The notes under the pieces were generated by a model that was not told the origin of the DNA, did not search any database, and saw only the letters and a program-made list of their open reading frames with translations. Of a DNA stretch of 64,000 nt, positions 8,224 through 18,759 are shown piece after piece. How positions within the stretch are numbered: the first letter of the stretch is position 1; each line of letters begins with the position of its first letter. Both the position numbers and the translations under genes were made by a program. The stretch is from Microbacterium esteraromaticum (GTDB lineage: Bacteria; Actinomycetota; Actinomycetes; Actinomycetales; Microbacteriaceae): positions 868,001 to 932,000 of the forward strand of contig NZ_JAEMWU010000001.1 of NCBI RefSeq assembly GCF_017303215.1, written 5' to 3'.

Positions 8224-10014
8224 TCAGCGCCCGCCCGAGAACCCGCCGCCACCGCCGCTGCCTGAGTACCCGCCTCCCGTCGAGCCGCCTGCCGAGCTCG
8301 ACGAAGGCGTGTAGGTCGACGCCGAGTGAACCGAAGACGAGTAGTCCGACAGTCGCGAGTTGATCGACACCCCTGTCGAGAGGCCGATCCAACCCGGGCT
8401 GCGGTCATCGTTCTCGTACGCGGTGTCGAGCACCTTGCCCCAGGTCTTCTCCTCGCCGAGCAGCATCGCGTACGGCAACAGCTTCTCGTACAGGTGCACG
8501 ACGTCGACGCTGCCGTCGCTGCGACGCTCTGCGCCCCGATACGACTGCAGCATGCGCAGCCGATCGGTCTCGGCGACGCGGATGAACTCCTTCACGCCGA
8601 GCAGGTACTCGTACATCTCGGCTCCTGCCGGGGTGAGCACCGTGTGCTTCGAGAACGCCACGAACGCGGAGACCAACGCGATCGCCGACGTGACGATCAT
8701 CGCGAGAATTCCCAGGATCAGCAGTTCGCGGTCGAGCGTCGTCGACCAGATGAACAGGCCGAGCGCCGCGGCGAAGAGCCCCACCGAGATCCACCCGAAC
8801 ACGACGGCGGCGCGGCTGCGTTCCTTCGTCGTCAAGTCGCGCGCGGCCGCCTGGGCGGTGCCCTTCTTCGTGAGTTTCGTCATGCGCTTGGCGAACTCGG
8901 TGCTCTTGCGCGGGATGAAGCGCAACGCTCCCGGTGCGCGCTCGCCCTCGAACACCGCGTCGACTGCCGCCCGATCCAGCGCCGTCGGAGCCAGGTCGCG
9001 GTCGATCAGTCGCACCGCGGGGCGGTCATCGTCCGCTTCGCCCTCGAGGCGGATGGCGCCGTGCACTGCGAGGTGCACCAGCTGTGCCGGAACGGGGTTC
9101 TGCGATCCCGGCAGCAGCGCTGCGGCCGTGAGCGGCGGCAGGTCCGCTGGAACATCGAACTGGGCGATGATGATTCCCGTCGCTGTGCGCCGCCGACGTG
9201 CGAGCCGGGCCACCGACACCCACGCGCCCGCGGCTGCCAGAGCCGAGAGGCCCCCGACAGCGGCGGTGCCGTAGTCGGCGAGCGGGCTCGGTTGGCGCGA
9301 AGCGGGCTGGGTCACCGTGCCAGGGGCGAAGCCGATCGCGACGGTCACGCCGTCGCCGGCGGCACGGGCGCCCGATGACACCGAGAACACCTGGGCGCCG
9401 TCCTGCGCGACAGGGCCCGAAAGCGTGCAGCGTGCCCTGTCGTGCTCGAAGCCCTCGTAGCAGGCCGTGTCGCCGGTGAGCTGTGCTGCGAGGTCGGCAG
9501 AGAAGGCGATCTCGGCGTGGAAGCGGTTGACGGCCTGGGTGCTCGTGAGGGCCAGCATGTCCCAGTGGAACTCGTCGTTGCCGGATTCCTCACCGGTGAC
9601 CATGACGTCGCGCATCGTGTACTCGATGACGTAGGTCTGCTCGCCGCGGACGTAGTCATCCGTTCCGGTGAGCACGTACAGCACTTCGCTGTCGGAATCG
9701 ATCTCGGTCTCGTACGGCACGTCTTGGCCCGCGGCATCCGTCACCGAGACGATATCGAGGCTCACGCCCGCGCCCTCGTACCGCTGCGGATACCCGCGCA
9801 CGATCCCCCTGTTCTGATCGAAGTCGGGGAACGCCGCCACCAGGGTCTCGGTGACGTGGGCGACCGCGCGACCCTCGTCGTCGAGAGACACGTCGAATCG
9901 CACATCCCACGACGAGTACGAGAAGTCGTCGACGTCCGCGACGGCGGATGAGGGCAGCAACGCCACGGTCAGCAGTCCGAGCACGACGGCGATCAGGGCG
10001 GTGAGACGACGCAT
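8224..10014 (-). CDS. DUF2207 domain membrane protein
   Basis: A 596-residue secreted or membrane protein. A signal peptide ends near residue 27 (LLPSSAVAD). An extracytoplasmic beta-rich DUF2207 region spans about 30-235. Membrane segments lie near 247-268, 400-425 and 428-455, separated by a cytoplasmic domain. The last 30 residues are Ser/Gly-rich (GGYSGSGGGGGFSGGR). This matches the widespread DUF2207 (YciQ-like) family of unknown function. The start at ATG 10014 is supported by a TAGCCT -10 box six bases upstream, which would make it leaderless. It is convergent with the DUF2520 gene. Confidence 0.88.
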   Translation of the reverse strand: MRRLTALIAVVLGLLTVALLPSSAVADVDDFSYSSWDVRFDVSLDDEGRAVAHVTETLVAAFPDFDQNRGIVRGYPQRYEGAGVSLDIVSVTDAAGQDVPYETEIDSDSEVLYVLTGTDDYVRGEQTYVIEYTMRDVMVTGEESGNDEFHWDMLALTSTQAVNRFHAEIAFSADLAAQLTGDTACYEGFEHDRARCTLSGPVAQDGAQVFSVSSGARAAGDGVTVAIGFAPGTVTQPASRQPSPLADYGTAAVGGLSALAAAGAWVSVARLARRRRTATGIIIAQFDVPADLPPLTAAALLPGSQNPVPAQLVHLAVHGAIRLEGEADDDRPAVRLIDRDLAPTALDRAAVDAVFEGERAPGALRFIPRKSTEFAKRMTKLTKKGTAQAAARDLTTKERSRAAVVFGWISVGLFAAALGLFIWSTTLDRELLILGILAMIVTSAIALVSAFVAFSKHTVLTPAGAEMYEYLLGVKEFIRVAETDRLRMLQSYRGAERRSDGSVDVVHLYEKLLPYAMLLGEEKTWGKVLDTAYENDDRSPGWIGLSTGVSINSRLSDYSSSVHSASTYTPSSSSAGGSTGGGYSGSGGGGGFSGGR

Positions 10015-10020
10015 GCAACG

Positions 10021-10026
10021 AGGCTA
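10021..10026 (-). promoter_or_regulatory. -10 box of DUF2207 gene, leaderless spacing
   Basis: On the minus strand the bases read TAGCCT and end six bases before the ATG at 10014. This spacing places the transcription start at or next to the start codon. Confidence 0.5.
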
Positions 10027-10070
10027 GCCTGCGCGGCCGATCCGACTCCGGCGTGCGACAGCGGGGTCGG

Positions 10071-10076
10071 TAGACT
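10071..10076 (+). promoter_or_regulatory. Candidate -10 box of lysS
   Basis: TAGACT lies 32 bases upstream of the chosen lysS ATG. It leaves a leader containing the ribosome-binding site AAGGAG (10095-10100). Confidence 0.5.
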
Positions 10077-10108
10077 TGGGGCTGACTTTTCATCAAGGAG
10101 CCCCACCC

Positions 10109-11621
<1,513 letters not shown>

Positions 11622-11629
<8 letters not shown>

Positions 11630-12743
11630 CAGGCTTCAGGGCCCATTCGGGCAGCATCCCCGACGACAGCATGGTCGAGATCAACGACGCCATGCTGTGT
11701 TCGGGGTCGATGGCCAGGGCCTGGTCGACGTATGCGCCGGCATGCGACGACCGGCCCAATGCCCACGCCAGCCAGGCGGCCGCGGTGAGCGCGCCGACCT
11801 TGGCCCCGCGTGGCGCACGGGCGGCAGCCGAGCGCACGACCTGCAGAGCACAGCCCAGCCGGTCGGCATCGGGGCGCGGCCCTTTGCCGAGAAAGATCTG
11901 CCCGACGGCGTCGGGAACCCCGCCCGCGCCGGCGGCGAACTGCAGTTGCGAGTCGAGCGCGTACTCGCCCATGGCCAGATCTGTGGCCCACTGCACCAGT
12001 ACGGCGTCGCGCAGCACGGGTCGGTTCACACACCACAGCAGCGCCGCGCAGCCGTAGACGTCGTCACCTGAGGGCGATTCCAGTAGCCCTTCGGCGAAGG
12101 CGGGCAAGTCATCGAGCACGTCTTCGGCGGTGATCAGGGCCAGCGGGTTCTGCGTGCCGAGCGCGTGGCCCTGGCCCAGCCGGTGCTGTTCCAGGATGTG
12201 TTCGAGCTCGCGCAGCGCGCGGCCAACCCGCTCCCGCTCGACCAGGTTGCTGGGCGGCAGATCGGCGCCGGCGGTCTGGTCGCCGCTGACATCGCCGAGG
12301 CCCGGCACGCCGTCGGGGCGGGGGATGCTGTCGAGCGGGTGCAGCGCCGGGTCCTCGGCGAGGTAGTCGCTCCATCCGTCGGGTGTCACGCACAGCGCCT
12401 CGACGATGCGCAGCCCGGCCTGCGTGGCGACGTCGAGCACAGCCTCGACGGTGGCCAGGTGAGGCAGCAGCATCCCGTCGGGCACCGACTGGGCCGGGGT
12501 GTCTGTGTAGGCGACCAGGGCTGTCGCGTCGACGTTCTGCACCTGCAGCAGCGCCTGTAGCACGGCGTGCGCGAAGTCATCGGCGTCGGCCCCGTCGACG
12601 GGCAGATCGATGCGCATCGCGCCGCGCGTGCGCGAGCCCTGGAACGGCAACAGCACCAGGCTCTGCCGTGGAGTGAAGCCGGCCAGGGCCGGGACGAGGC
12701 CGAGGAACTCGGCGGGATGTGTCGCGTGGATGATCGTGGTCAT
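11622..12743 (-). CDS. DUF4192 domain protein
   Basis: A 373-residue soluble protein when started at ATG 12743 (MTTIIHATHPAEFLGLVPAL); upstream in-frame codons to 12809 are GC-driven and not family-like. The N-terminal stretch GFTPRQSLVLLPFQGSR is characteristic of DUF4192, an actinobacterial family of unknown function. The C-terminal half contains Ala-rich helices resembling TPR-like repeats (LAWALGRSSHAGAYVDQALAIDPEH). No signal peptide or enzyme motif is seen. It is convergent with lysS, with an eight-base antisense overlap. Confidence 0.82.
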
Positions 12744-12853
12744 GAAGCGAGTGTGAGCGTCGCCGGGCGGTGGAGGTCCCGCGAATCCCAGAGGCTGAGT
12801 ACAACGCATCGGATTCGCGTGGCTGTGTAGGGCAAGTGATCAGTGACCACGCG

Positions 12854-12859
12854 TACGAT
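12854..12859 (+). promoter_or_regulatory. Candidate -10 box of the small membrane protein gene
   Basis: TACGAT ends seven bases before the ATG at 12867. The seven bases between (GGAGGGT) resemble a ribosome-binding site but are too close to the ATG for normal spacing, so leaderless initiation is also possible. Confidence 0.4.
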
Positions 12860-12866
12860 GGAGGGT

Positions 12867-13040
12867 ATGGACAACTTCTGGATCGCTGCCGCCTGGTCGC
12901 TGCTGCCGACCATCGGCGTGAGCATCGTCTTCGTGATCGTGCTCCGTGGCATCCTCCGTTTCGACCGCACCGAGCGTCGCGTCCACGCCGAGATCGAGGC
13001 GCAGGAGCGCGCGGCGCGCGGACTTCCGCCGCGCAGCTGA
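12867..13040 (+). CDS. Small single-pass membrane protein
   Basis: A 57-residue protein (MDNFWIAAAWSLLPTIG...) with one membrane segment at about residues 5-31 and a charged, probably helical C-terminal tail (FDRTERRVHAEIEAQERAARG). I chose ATG 12867 from the -10 spacing; an in-frame ATG at 12843 overlaps the promoter. Short proteins of this form are common in Microbacteriaceae near lysS, but no function is known. It could be a small regulator or an accessory subunit; nothing in the sequence decides this. Confidence 0.7.
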   Translation: MDNFWIAAAWSLLPTIGVSIVFVIVLRGILRFDRTERRVHAEIEAQERAARGLPPRS

Positions 13041-13073
13041 CGCGGCGTTGGCTCGTATTCTCTCCGCGCCCGC

Positions 13074-13079
13074 TACTCT
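13074..13079 (+). promoter_or_regulatory. Candidate -10 box of the cardiolipin synthase gene
   Basis: TACTCT precedes the GTG start at 13110 by 30 bases. A GGGGGAGGG ribosome-binding region lies between them. Confidence 0.45.
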
Positions 13080-13109
13080 GATGGCTAGCGGAGCGACGGG
13101 GGAGGGTCG

Positions 13110-14570
13110 GTGAACACTAGCGCCTGGCCGTTGTGGCTCACCACCATCTACCTCGTTATCGACCTCACCGTGCGCGTCGTCGCCGTGATCGTCGTCCCCC
13201 GCAACCGCAAGCCGACGTCGGCGATGGCCTGGCTGCTGGCGATCTTCTTCATTCCGGTCATCGGCGTCCTGCTGTTCCTGTTGATCGGAAACCCCAAGCT
13301 GCCCCGTGCCCGTCGCCGCAAGCAGGAGCGCATCAACGCGTACATCGCCGAGGCGGCGAGCTTTCTGAACTTCGGCACCTTGCGGCCCGATGCGCCCGAC
13401 TGGTTCCCGCCGCTGGTGGCGATGAACAAGCACCTCGGTGCCCTGCCGCTGTCGGGCGACAACGGCGTGCACCTGATCAGTGACTACCAGGAGTCGCTGG
13501 ACGCGATGGCCGCCGAGATCCGCACGGCGCAGGAGTACGTGCACGTCGAGTTCTACATCCTGCAGAGCGACGAGTCCACCGACAACTTCTTCCGTGCATT
13601 GGAAGAGGTGGCTGCCCGCGGGATCCCCGTGCGGGTGCTGCTCGACTACTGGGCGAACCGCTGGAAGCCACGCTATCGAGAGACCCTGCGGCGTCTCGAG
13701 GCGATGGGTGCCGACTGGCACCTGATGCTGCCCGTACAACCGCTGCGCCGCCACATTCAGCGCCCTGACCTGCGCAATCACCGCAAGCTCCTGGTCATCG
13801 ACGGACGGTCGGGTTTTCTCGGATCGCAGAACGTCACCGACTCGTCGTACAACCTGCCCAAGAACATCCGCCAGGGGCTGCACTGGATCGACTTGATGGT
13901 GCGCGTCGACGGCCCCGTCGTCTCGAGCCTGAACGCCGTCTTCCTGAGCGACTACTACGCCGAGACCGATCGGGTGCCCGAGGGCATCCACATCAGCCGG
14001 GTCGAGCCGGGCACCGGTGACCTCGACTGTCAGATCGTGCCGTCCGGCCCAGGGTTCGAGGCCGAGAACAACCTGCGACTGTTCCTCGCACTGCTGTATG
14101 CGGCGAACGACAAGATCATGATCGTCAGCCCCTATTTCGTGCCCGATGAGGCACTTCTGCTGGCGGTCACCGCGGCCGTCGACCGCGGGGTCAAGGTCGA
14201 ACTGTTCGTCTCGGAACAGGGCGACCAGGCGATGGTCTATCACGCGCAGCGCAGCTACTACGAGGCCCTGCTACGCGCCGGTGTGCGCATCTGGCTCTAC
14301 CCCAAGCCGTACATCCTGCACACCAAGAGCCTCACGATCGACGACCAGGTCGCCGTGATCGGGTCGAGCAACATGGACATGCGCTCGTTCGGCCTCAATC
14401 TGGAGGTGTCGATGCTCGTGCGCGGCGAGGAGTTCGTCGATGAGATGCGCGTCGTCGAGGACGAGTACCGCACGCTCAGCCGCGAGCTGACGCTCGACGA
14501 GTGGATGCAGCAGCCGTTGCGCTCGACGGTGCTCGACAACCTCGCCCGGCTGACCTCCGCACTGCAATGA
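13110..14570 (+). CDS. cls: Cardiolipin synthase (phospholipase D family)
   Basis: The 486-residue enzyme makes cardiolipin by phosphatidyl transfer at the membrane. It has two N-terminal membrane segments (about 8-30 and 37-59; PLDc_N type), then two PLD domains. The HKD motifs are His224-x-Lys226 with Asp231 (NHRKLLVID) and His404-x-Lys406 with Asp411 (HTKSLTID), each followed by the conserved G(S)xN segment. Length matches bacterial ClsA-type synthases. It starts at GTG 13110 and appears to be a single-gene unit. Confidence 0.93.
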   Translation: MNTSAWPLWLTTIYLVIDLTVRVVAVIVVPRNRKPTSAMAWLLAIFFIPVIGVLLFLLIGNPKLPRARRRKQERINAYIAEAASFLNFGTLRPDAPDWFPPLVAMNKHLGALPLSGDNGVHLISDYQESLDAMAAEIRTAQEYVHVEFYILQSDESTDNFFRALEEVAARGIPVRVLLDYWANRWKPRYRETLRRLEAMGADWHLMLPVQPLRRHIQRPDLRNHRKLLVIDGRSGFLGSQNVTDSSYNLPKNIRQGLHWIDLMVRVDGPVVSSLNAVFLSDYYAETDRVPEGIHISRVEPGTGDLDCQIVPSGPGFEAENNLRLFLALLYAANDKIMIVSPYFVPDEALLLAVTAAVDRGVKVELFVSEQGDQAMVYHAQRSYYEALLRAGVRIWLYPKPYILHTKSLTIDDQVAVIGSSNMDMRSFGLNLEVSMLVRGEEFVDEMRVVEDEYRTLSRELTLDEWMQQPLRSTVLDNLARLTSALQ

Positions 14571-14600
14571 CCCGTTGAGTGCGGCGCGCAACCGGTCGGG

Positions 14601-14606
14601 TACTCT
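14601..14606 (+). promoter_or_regulatory. -10 box of the lipoprotein gene, leaderless spacing
   Basis: TACTCT ends exactly six bases before the ATG at 14613. There is no room for a ribosome-binding site between them, so the message is probably leaderless. Confidence 0.5.
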
Positions 14607-14612
14607 GAGCGC

Positions 14613-15335
14613 ATGACCGCCTCTCGAATGCGAATCGTCCTGTCGGCTCTGGCCCTCGCCGGGGCGACGCTGCTCGTCGCGGGGTGCACCGTAACGCCCG
14701 AGTCGCCCGCTCCCACCAGCACCGACGGCGGGACGACCACCACGGCGCCCGATGACGACGTCATCGGCGACGATGTCGAGGCCGCCTGGCTCGACGGCGG
14801 ACGAGCGATCGGCGTCGTCACCTGGGGATCCTCCAGCTGCGTTCCGATCGTCGATGACGTCTCGGCGGACGGTCAGATGATCTCGGTCGCGCTCAGCGAC
14901 GGCGATGAGAACCAGCCGTGCACCAGCGATCTCGTGCCCCGCGCGACGTTCGTCGCCGTGCCCGAGGGCGTGGATGTCACCCAGGACGTCGAGATCGCGA
15001 TCGCCTACGGTGCCGCTACCGAGGACGCCGACCTCGACGGCCTCGCCGAAGCCCCCGACGGTATGAGCGAGAACGGGCCATCGGCCGGATGGTTCGCCGA
15101 CGACGGCGTCGTGCTGCTGACGTGGGGATCGTCGACCTGCCAGCCGATCATCGAGGACATCGAGCAGTCGGATGCTGGAGCGACCGTGACCTTCCAGACC
15201 ATCGACCGCCCGTGCACGATGGACTTCGTGCCGCGCCTGACGACGATCACGTTGCCGATGGAGCACGTCGACGGCCCGTTCGAGCTGACGCTCGTCGGCG
15301 ACAACCTCGACGCAACGGTGCCCGTGCAGGACTGA
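14613..15335 (+). CDS. Secreted lipoprotein of unknown function
   Basis: A 240-residue protein with a lipoprotein signal peptide; the lipobox LVAGC places the lipidated Cys at residue 25. A Ser/Thr/Pro-rich linker (about 30-48) follows. The body contains two similar repeats, each with a DGGRAIGVVTWGSSSCVPI-like strand and a later QPCTSDLVPR / RPCTMDFVPR strand, so each half carries a Cys pair probably forming a disulfide. The protein is likely anchored on the outer face of the membrane. I do not recognise a named family. Confidence 0.8.
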   Translation: MTASRMRIVLSALALAGATLLVAGCTVTPESPAPTSTDGGTTTTAPDDDVIGDDVEAAWLDGGRAIGVVTWGSSSCVPIVDDVSADGQMISVALSDGDENQPCTSDLVPRATFVAVPEGVDVTQDVEIAIAYGAATEDADLDGLAEAPDGMSENGPSAGWFADDGVVLLTWGSSTCQPIIEDIEQSDAGATVTFQTIDRPCTMDFVPRLTTITLPMEHVDGPFELTLVGDNLDATVPVQD

Positions 15336-15375
15336 TCACGGGCATCCGCCCCAGCCCTCGCGAGAGCCGCGCCCG

Positions 15376-16374
15376 TCAGAAGCCCGACGTGTCGTGCCCG
15401 CTGGGCAGCACGATCTTCAGTGCGCCGGGCTGCACCCGGCAGCGCATGCGCACCGCCGCACCGAACTCGTCGCCGTCGAGTTCGATCGAGGTCGGTGACA
15501 CCATCGCCGCTTCGGCTGTGCCTCCGGTGAGATAGCGGATCGAGGCGTCGCGACCGCGACGCTGCAGTACGAGTCGGCCGGCGCGGCTGCGGCGCAGCAC
15601 CGAGTTGTCCCACCAGATCTTGCGCCACAGGCCCAGCCAGCCGAGCGGGCCACTGGGTTGGATCACCGCGATGTCGAGCTGTCCGTCGTCCAGCGAGGCG
15701 TCGGGCATCAGTGCGATCCCCGCCGGCAGCGCGCCACAGTTCGCGAACAGCATGCTCTGCACCTTCGCCGAATGCAGTTTGCCGTCGTCGACCTGAAAGA
15801 CGATCCGGAACGGCTTCGCTCCCGGCAACGACCGCGCGGCGCCGTCGAGATAGGCCACCCAGCCGACCGACTTCTTCAAGTCGGGGTTGGTCTTGGCGAT
15901 CATGTCGGCGTCTCGCCCCATGCCCGCGAGAACGACGAAGCCGTGCTCGTCTTCGGAGCCATCGTCGCGGGTGAGCATCGCCCACCCCATGTCGACCGGA
16001 TGCGTGAAGCCGGTGAAGACGGCATTCATCATCGACTCGGGCTGGGTGAGCGGCAGAGACATGTTGCGTGCGAACAGGTTGCCGGTTCCTCCGGGCAGCA
16101 CCGCGAATGGCACGTCGCTGCCCGCCATCGCCTCGGCGACGGCCCGCACCGTGCCGTCGCCGCCGGCGACGAGGACGGCCGATGCGCCATCGGCCAGGGC
16201 GCGGCGGGCAGCCTCGGTGCCGGGGTCATCGACGGTCGTCTCGTAGAACCGCGGCGGCTCCCAGCCGTGCAGCGCAGAACGCGATTCGAGAGAGGTGCGC
16301 AGGCGGAGGACGTCGACCTTGATGGGGTTGAGCACGAGAGCCGCGTGCCGCTGCTCGCTCCCGGATGCCGTCAT
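15376..16374 (-). CDS. Diacylglycerol kinase family lipid kinase
   Basis: The 332-residue protein has the DAGK catalytic signature GGDGTVRAVAEAM (GGDGT at 71-75) and the PGGTGNLFARN segment (PGGTGN at 94-99), followed by the beta-sandwich domain of the DgkB/YegS fold. The family phosphorylates diacylglycerol or related lipids. The substrate here is inferred only. The start at ATG 16374 is supported by a TAGAGT box six bases upstream. It is divergent from serS. Confidence 0.9.
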   Translation of the reverse strand: MTASGSEQRHAALVLNPIKVDVLRLRTSLESRSALHGWEPPRFYETTVDDPGTEAARRALADGASAVLVAGGDGTVRAVAEAMAGSDVPFAVLPGGTGNLFARNMSLPLTQPESMMNAVFTGFTHPVDMGWAMLTRDDGSEDEHGFVVLAGMGRDADMIAKTNPDLKKSVGWVAYLDGAARSLPGAKPFRIVFQVDDGKLHSAKVQSMLFANCGALPAGIALMPDASLDDGQLDIAVIQPSGPLGWLGLWRKIWWDNSVLRRSRAGRLVLQRRGRDASIRYLTGGTAEAAMVSPTSIELDGDEFGAAVRMRCRVQPGALKIVLPSGHDTSGF

Positions 16375-16380
16375 GCGGCC

Positions 16381-16386
16381 ACTCTA
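16381..16386 (-). promoter_or_regulatory. -10 box of the lipid kinase gene, leaderless spacing
   Basis: The minus strand reads TAGAGT, ending six bases before the ATG at 16374. It is divergent from the serS promoter 28 bases away. Confidence 0.5.
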
Positions 16387-16414
16387 CGGCGGAACGCCCG
16401 TCGGACGCGCTCGC

Positions 16415-16420
16415 TAGACT
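16415..16420 (+). promoter_or_regulatory. -10 box of serS, leaderless spacing
   Basis: TAGACT is followed by only six bases before the serS ATG at 16427. This predicts a leaderless serS transcript. Confidence 0.55.
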
Positions 16421-16426
16421 TGCACA

Positions 16427-17740
16427 ATGATCGATCTCGCCCTTCTCCGTGACGAGCCCGAGCTCGTCCGTCGTTCACAGATCGCCCGCGGAAACGCGCC
16501 TGAGACGGTCGATGCGGCACTGGAGGCGGACCGATCGCGCCGTAGCGCGCTCAGCGCGTTCGAAGAGCTGCGCGCCGAGCAGAACGCCTTCGGCAAGACC
16601 GTCGCCAAGGCACCCAAGGACGAGAAGGCGGCGCTGGTCGCTCAGGCCAAGCAGCTCGCTGATCGCGTCAAGCAGGCGCAGCAGGCAGCCGGTGCGGCCG
16701 CCGAGGCCGCGGCATCCGCTCTCGACCGCATCGAGAACGTGATCATCGACGGTGTCCCGGCCGGCGGCGAGGCGGACTTCGTCGAGCTGCGCCGCGTCGG
16801 CGACGTGCCCGCGTTCGACTTCGAGCCCCGCGATCACCTCGAGCTGGGAGAACTGCTCGGGGCGATCGACATGGAGCGCGGGGCAAAGGTCTCTGGTGCC
16901 CGCTTCTACTTCCTCAAGGGCATCGGTGCGCGCCTCGAGATCGCGCTGATGAACCTCGCGCTCGACAAGGCGCTGCAGAACGGCTTCACGCCGATGATCG
17001 TGCCCACGCTGGTGCGTCCCGAGATCATGCAGGGCACCGGCTTCCTCGGTGAGCACGCCGACGAGGTCTACCACCTCGACAAGGACGACCTGTACCTGGT
17101 CGGCACCAGCGAGGTGCCGCTCGCCGGCTACCACAAGGACGAGATCCTCGACCTCGGCGACGGCGCCCTGCGCTACGCCGGCTGGTCGACCTGCTACCGC
17201 AGCGAGGCGGGCTCGCACGGCAAGGACACCCGCGGCATCATCCGCGTGCACCAGTTCAACAAACTCGAGATGTTCGTCTACACGACGCCGGGTGAGGCCG
17301 AGGCCGAGCACGACCGTCTGGTCGCTCTGCAAGAAGAGATGCTCACCGCACTCGGGCTGGCCTACCGCGTGATCGACGTCGCCGCGGGCGACCTCGGCTC
17401 GAGCGCGGCCCGCAAGTTCGACATCGAGGCGTGGGTGCCCACCCAGGGTGCGTTCCGCGAGCTCACGTCGACCTCGAACTGCACGACGTACCAGGCGCGT
17501 CGCCTCGACGTGCGCTACCGTCCGGCATCGGATGCCGCGGGCGAGACGGTCAAGACGACGAACGTCGCCACCCTGAACGGCACGCTCGCCACCACCCGGT
17601 GGATCGTGGCGTTGCTGGAGACCCACCAGCAGGCCGACGGCTCGGTGACCGTACCCGAGGTGCTGCGCCCGTACCTGGGCGGCATCGACGTGCTGCGCCC
17701 GCTCGGGTGGACGCCCCCGGCCGACGAGGGCGAGGCGTGA
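16427..17740 (+). CDS. serS: Seryl-tRNA synthetase
   Basis: SerS charges tRNA-Ser with serine. The 437-residue protein has an N-terminal antiparallel coiled-coil arm (about 30-105) that binds the long variable arm of tRNA-Ser. The class II core has motif 2 [13 protein letters not shown] (258-270) and the C-terminal [20 protein letters not shown] of motif 3. The start is fixed by the -10 spacing. A tRNA-Ser gene lies 0.9 kb downstream and another at 44 kb. The stop overlaps the start of the following HAD gene. Confidence 0.98.
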   Translation: MIDLALLRDEPELVRRSQIARGNAPETVDAALEADRSRRSALSAFEELRAEQNAFGKTVAKAPKDEKAALVAQAKQLADRVKQAQQAAGAAAEAAASALDRIENVIIDGVPAGGEADFVELRRVGDVPAFDFEPRDHLELGELLGAIDMERGAKVSGARFYFLKGIGARLEIALMNLALDKALQNGFTPMIVPTLVRPEIMQGTGFLGEHADEVYHLDKDDLYLVGTSEVPLAGYHKDEILDLGDGALRYAGWSTCYRSEAGSHGKDTRGIIRVHQFNKLEMFVYTTPGEAEAEHDRLVALQEEMLTALGLAYRVIDVAAGDLGSSAARKFDIEAWVPTQGAFRELTSTSNCTTYQARRLDVRYRPASDAAGETVKTTNVATLNGTLATTRWIVALLETHQQADGSVTVPEVLRPYLGGIDVLRPLGWTPPADEGEA

Positions 17741-18531
17741 CGCCGCGGGGCCTGGTCGGCCTCGACATCGACGGCACCATCCTGCTGCAGGACGAGACCC
17801 CCAGCCCCGGTGTGCTCGACGCCGTCGCCGAGGTGCGTGCAGCCGGCTACGAGGTGATGCTCGCGACCGGTCGCAGCTGGTCGGGTACCCAGCACGTGCA
17901 CGAGATGCTGGGACTGACCAGCGAATACGTGGTGTGCTCGAACGGTGCCGTCATCATGCGTCGGGTCGACGGTGAATGGCAGCGCTGGCGGGTCGAGGTG
18001 TTCGACCCCAATACAGTTCTCGAGCTGCTCGGCTCGCACCTGCCCGAGGCGAACTACATGGTCGAGCTCGCGTCGGGTGAGCGGCTCTACACCGGGCGCA
18101 TCGACGAGTGGTCGCCCGACAGCGGCCGCCAGGTCGGGTTCGACGAGCTCGGCACCCGGCCGGTCTCGCGCGTCGTCGTGGTCTCGCCGCAACATGACGA
18201 GGCCGACTTCGAACGCGTCGTCGCTGCCGCCGGCCTCAACGAGGTCTCGTACGCCATCGGCTGGACCTCGTGGCTCGACATCGCCCCGCAGGGCGTCGAC
18301 AAGGGCACGGCGCTCGAGCGCGTGTGCGCACAGCTTCAGGCGCCCCGCGACAGCGTGCTCGTGGCCGGTGACGGTCGCAACGATCTGGGGATGTTCTCGT
18401 GGGCGCTCGCCGGAGGCGGACGAGCCGTCGCGATGGGGCAGGCCGTCGACGAGGTGCAGAACGCCGCGGGAGAGCTGACCGGCATGGTCGAGGACGGCGG
18501 ACTGGCCGTCGCCCTGCGCACGTTGCTCTGA
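17737..18531 (+). CDS. Cof-type HAD family hydrolase
   Basis: A 264-residue haloacid-dehalogenase phosphatase started at GTG 17737, overlapping the serS stop (GTGA). Motif I is LDIDGTI (Asp10, Asp12), motif II LATGRSW, the motif III lysine lies in [12 protein letters not shown], and motif IV is [12 protein letters not shown]. The C2-type cap between motifs II and III marks it as Cof/YidA-like; such enzymes dephosphorylate sugar phosphates, FMN or pyridoxal phosphate. The substrate cannot be told. Coupling to serS is common in actinobacteria. Confidence 0.9.
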   Translation: MTPRGLVGLDIDGTILLQDETPSPGVLDAVAEVRAAGYEVMLATGRSWSGTQHVHEMLGLTSEYVVCSNGAVIMRRVDGEWQRWRVEVFDPNTVLELLGSHLPEANYMVELASGERLYTGRIDEWSPDSGRQVGFDELGTRPVSRVVVVSPQHDEADFERVVAAAGLNEVSYAIGWTSWLDIAPQGVDKGTALERVCAQLQAPRDSVLVAGDGRNDLGMFSWALAGGGRAVAMGQAVDEVQNAAGELTGMVEDGGLAVALRTLL

Positions 18532-18563
18532 ACCGTCTGGCATCGGCATCGCCGGGAAACGGA

Positions 18564-18569
18564 TAGACT
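18564..18569 (+). promoter_or_regulatory. Candidate -10 box of tRNA-Ser(TGA)
   Basis: TAGACT lies 33 bases before the mature 5' end of the tRNA, which leaves a short precursor leader. Confidence 0.45.
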
Positions 18570-18602
18570 CGACCCTTGATCGCCCGATGCGGATCGGGTG
18601 AT

Positions 18603-18687
18603 GGAGGGTTGTCCGAGCGGCCGATGGAGCTGGTCTTGAAAACCAGTGGGCAGAGATGTCCCGTGGGTTCGAATCCCACACCCTCCG
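18603..18687 (+). tRNA. tRNA-Ser(TGA)
   Basis: The 85-base cloverleaf has acceptor arms GGAGGGT / ACCCTCC and discriminator G. The anticodon stem is CTGGT/ACCAG with loop CTTGAAA (anticodon TGA at 18637-18639). A long class II variable arm and the T arm GTGGGTTCGAATCCCAC are present. CCA is not encoded; the next bases are CAG. It reads UCA codons. Confidence 0.95.
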
Positions 18688-18695
18688 CAGAAGAC

Positions 18696-18731
18696 GAGTG
18701 AAGCGCCGCCCCACCGGGCGGCGCTTCACTC
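18696..18731. terminator. Hairpin terminator after tRNA-Ser, possibly bidirectional
   Basis: A perfect 15-bp stem (18696-18710 with 18717-18731) encloses a six-base loop. It sits between the tRNA and the 3' end of the opposite sulfatase gene, so it can serve both. No strong T tract follows, which is common in high-GC genomes. Confidence 0.7.
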
Positions 18732-18759
18732 ATTCATCGGGCGGTGCGGTGCGAGGCGG

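Noticed and set aside
12840..14243. 467-codon minus-strand frame opposite the cardiolipin synthase gene
   Set aside because: It is a shadow of a clear PLD-family gene and shows no motif of its own.
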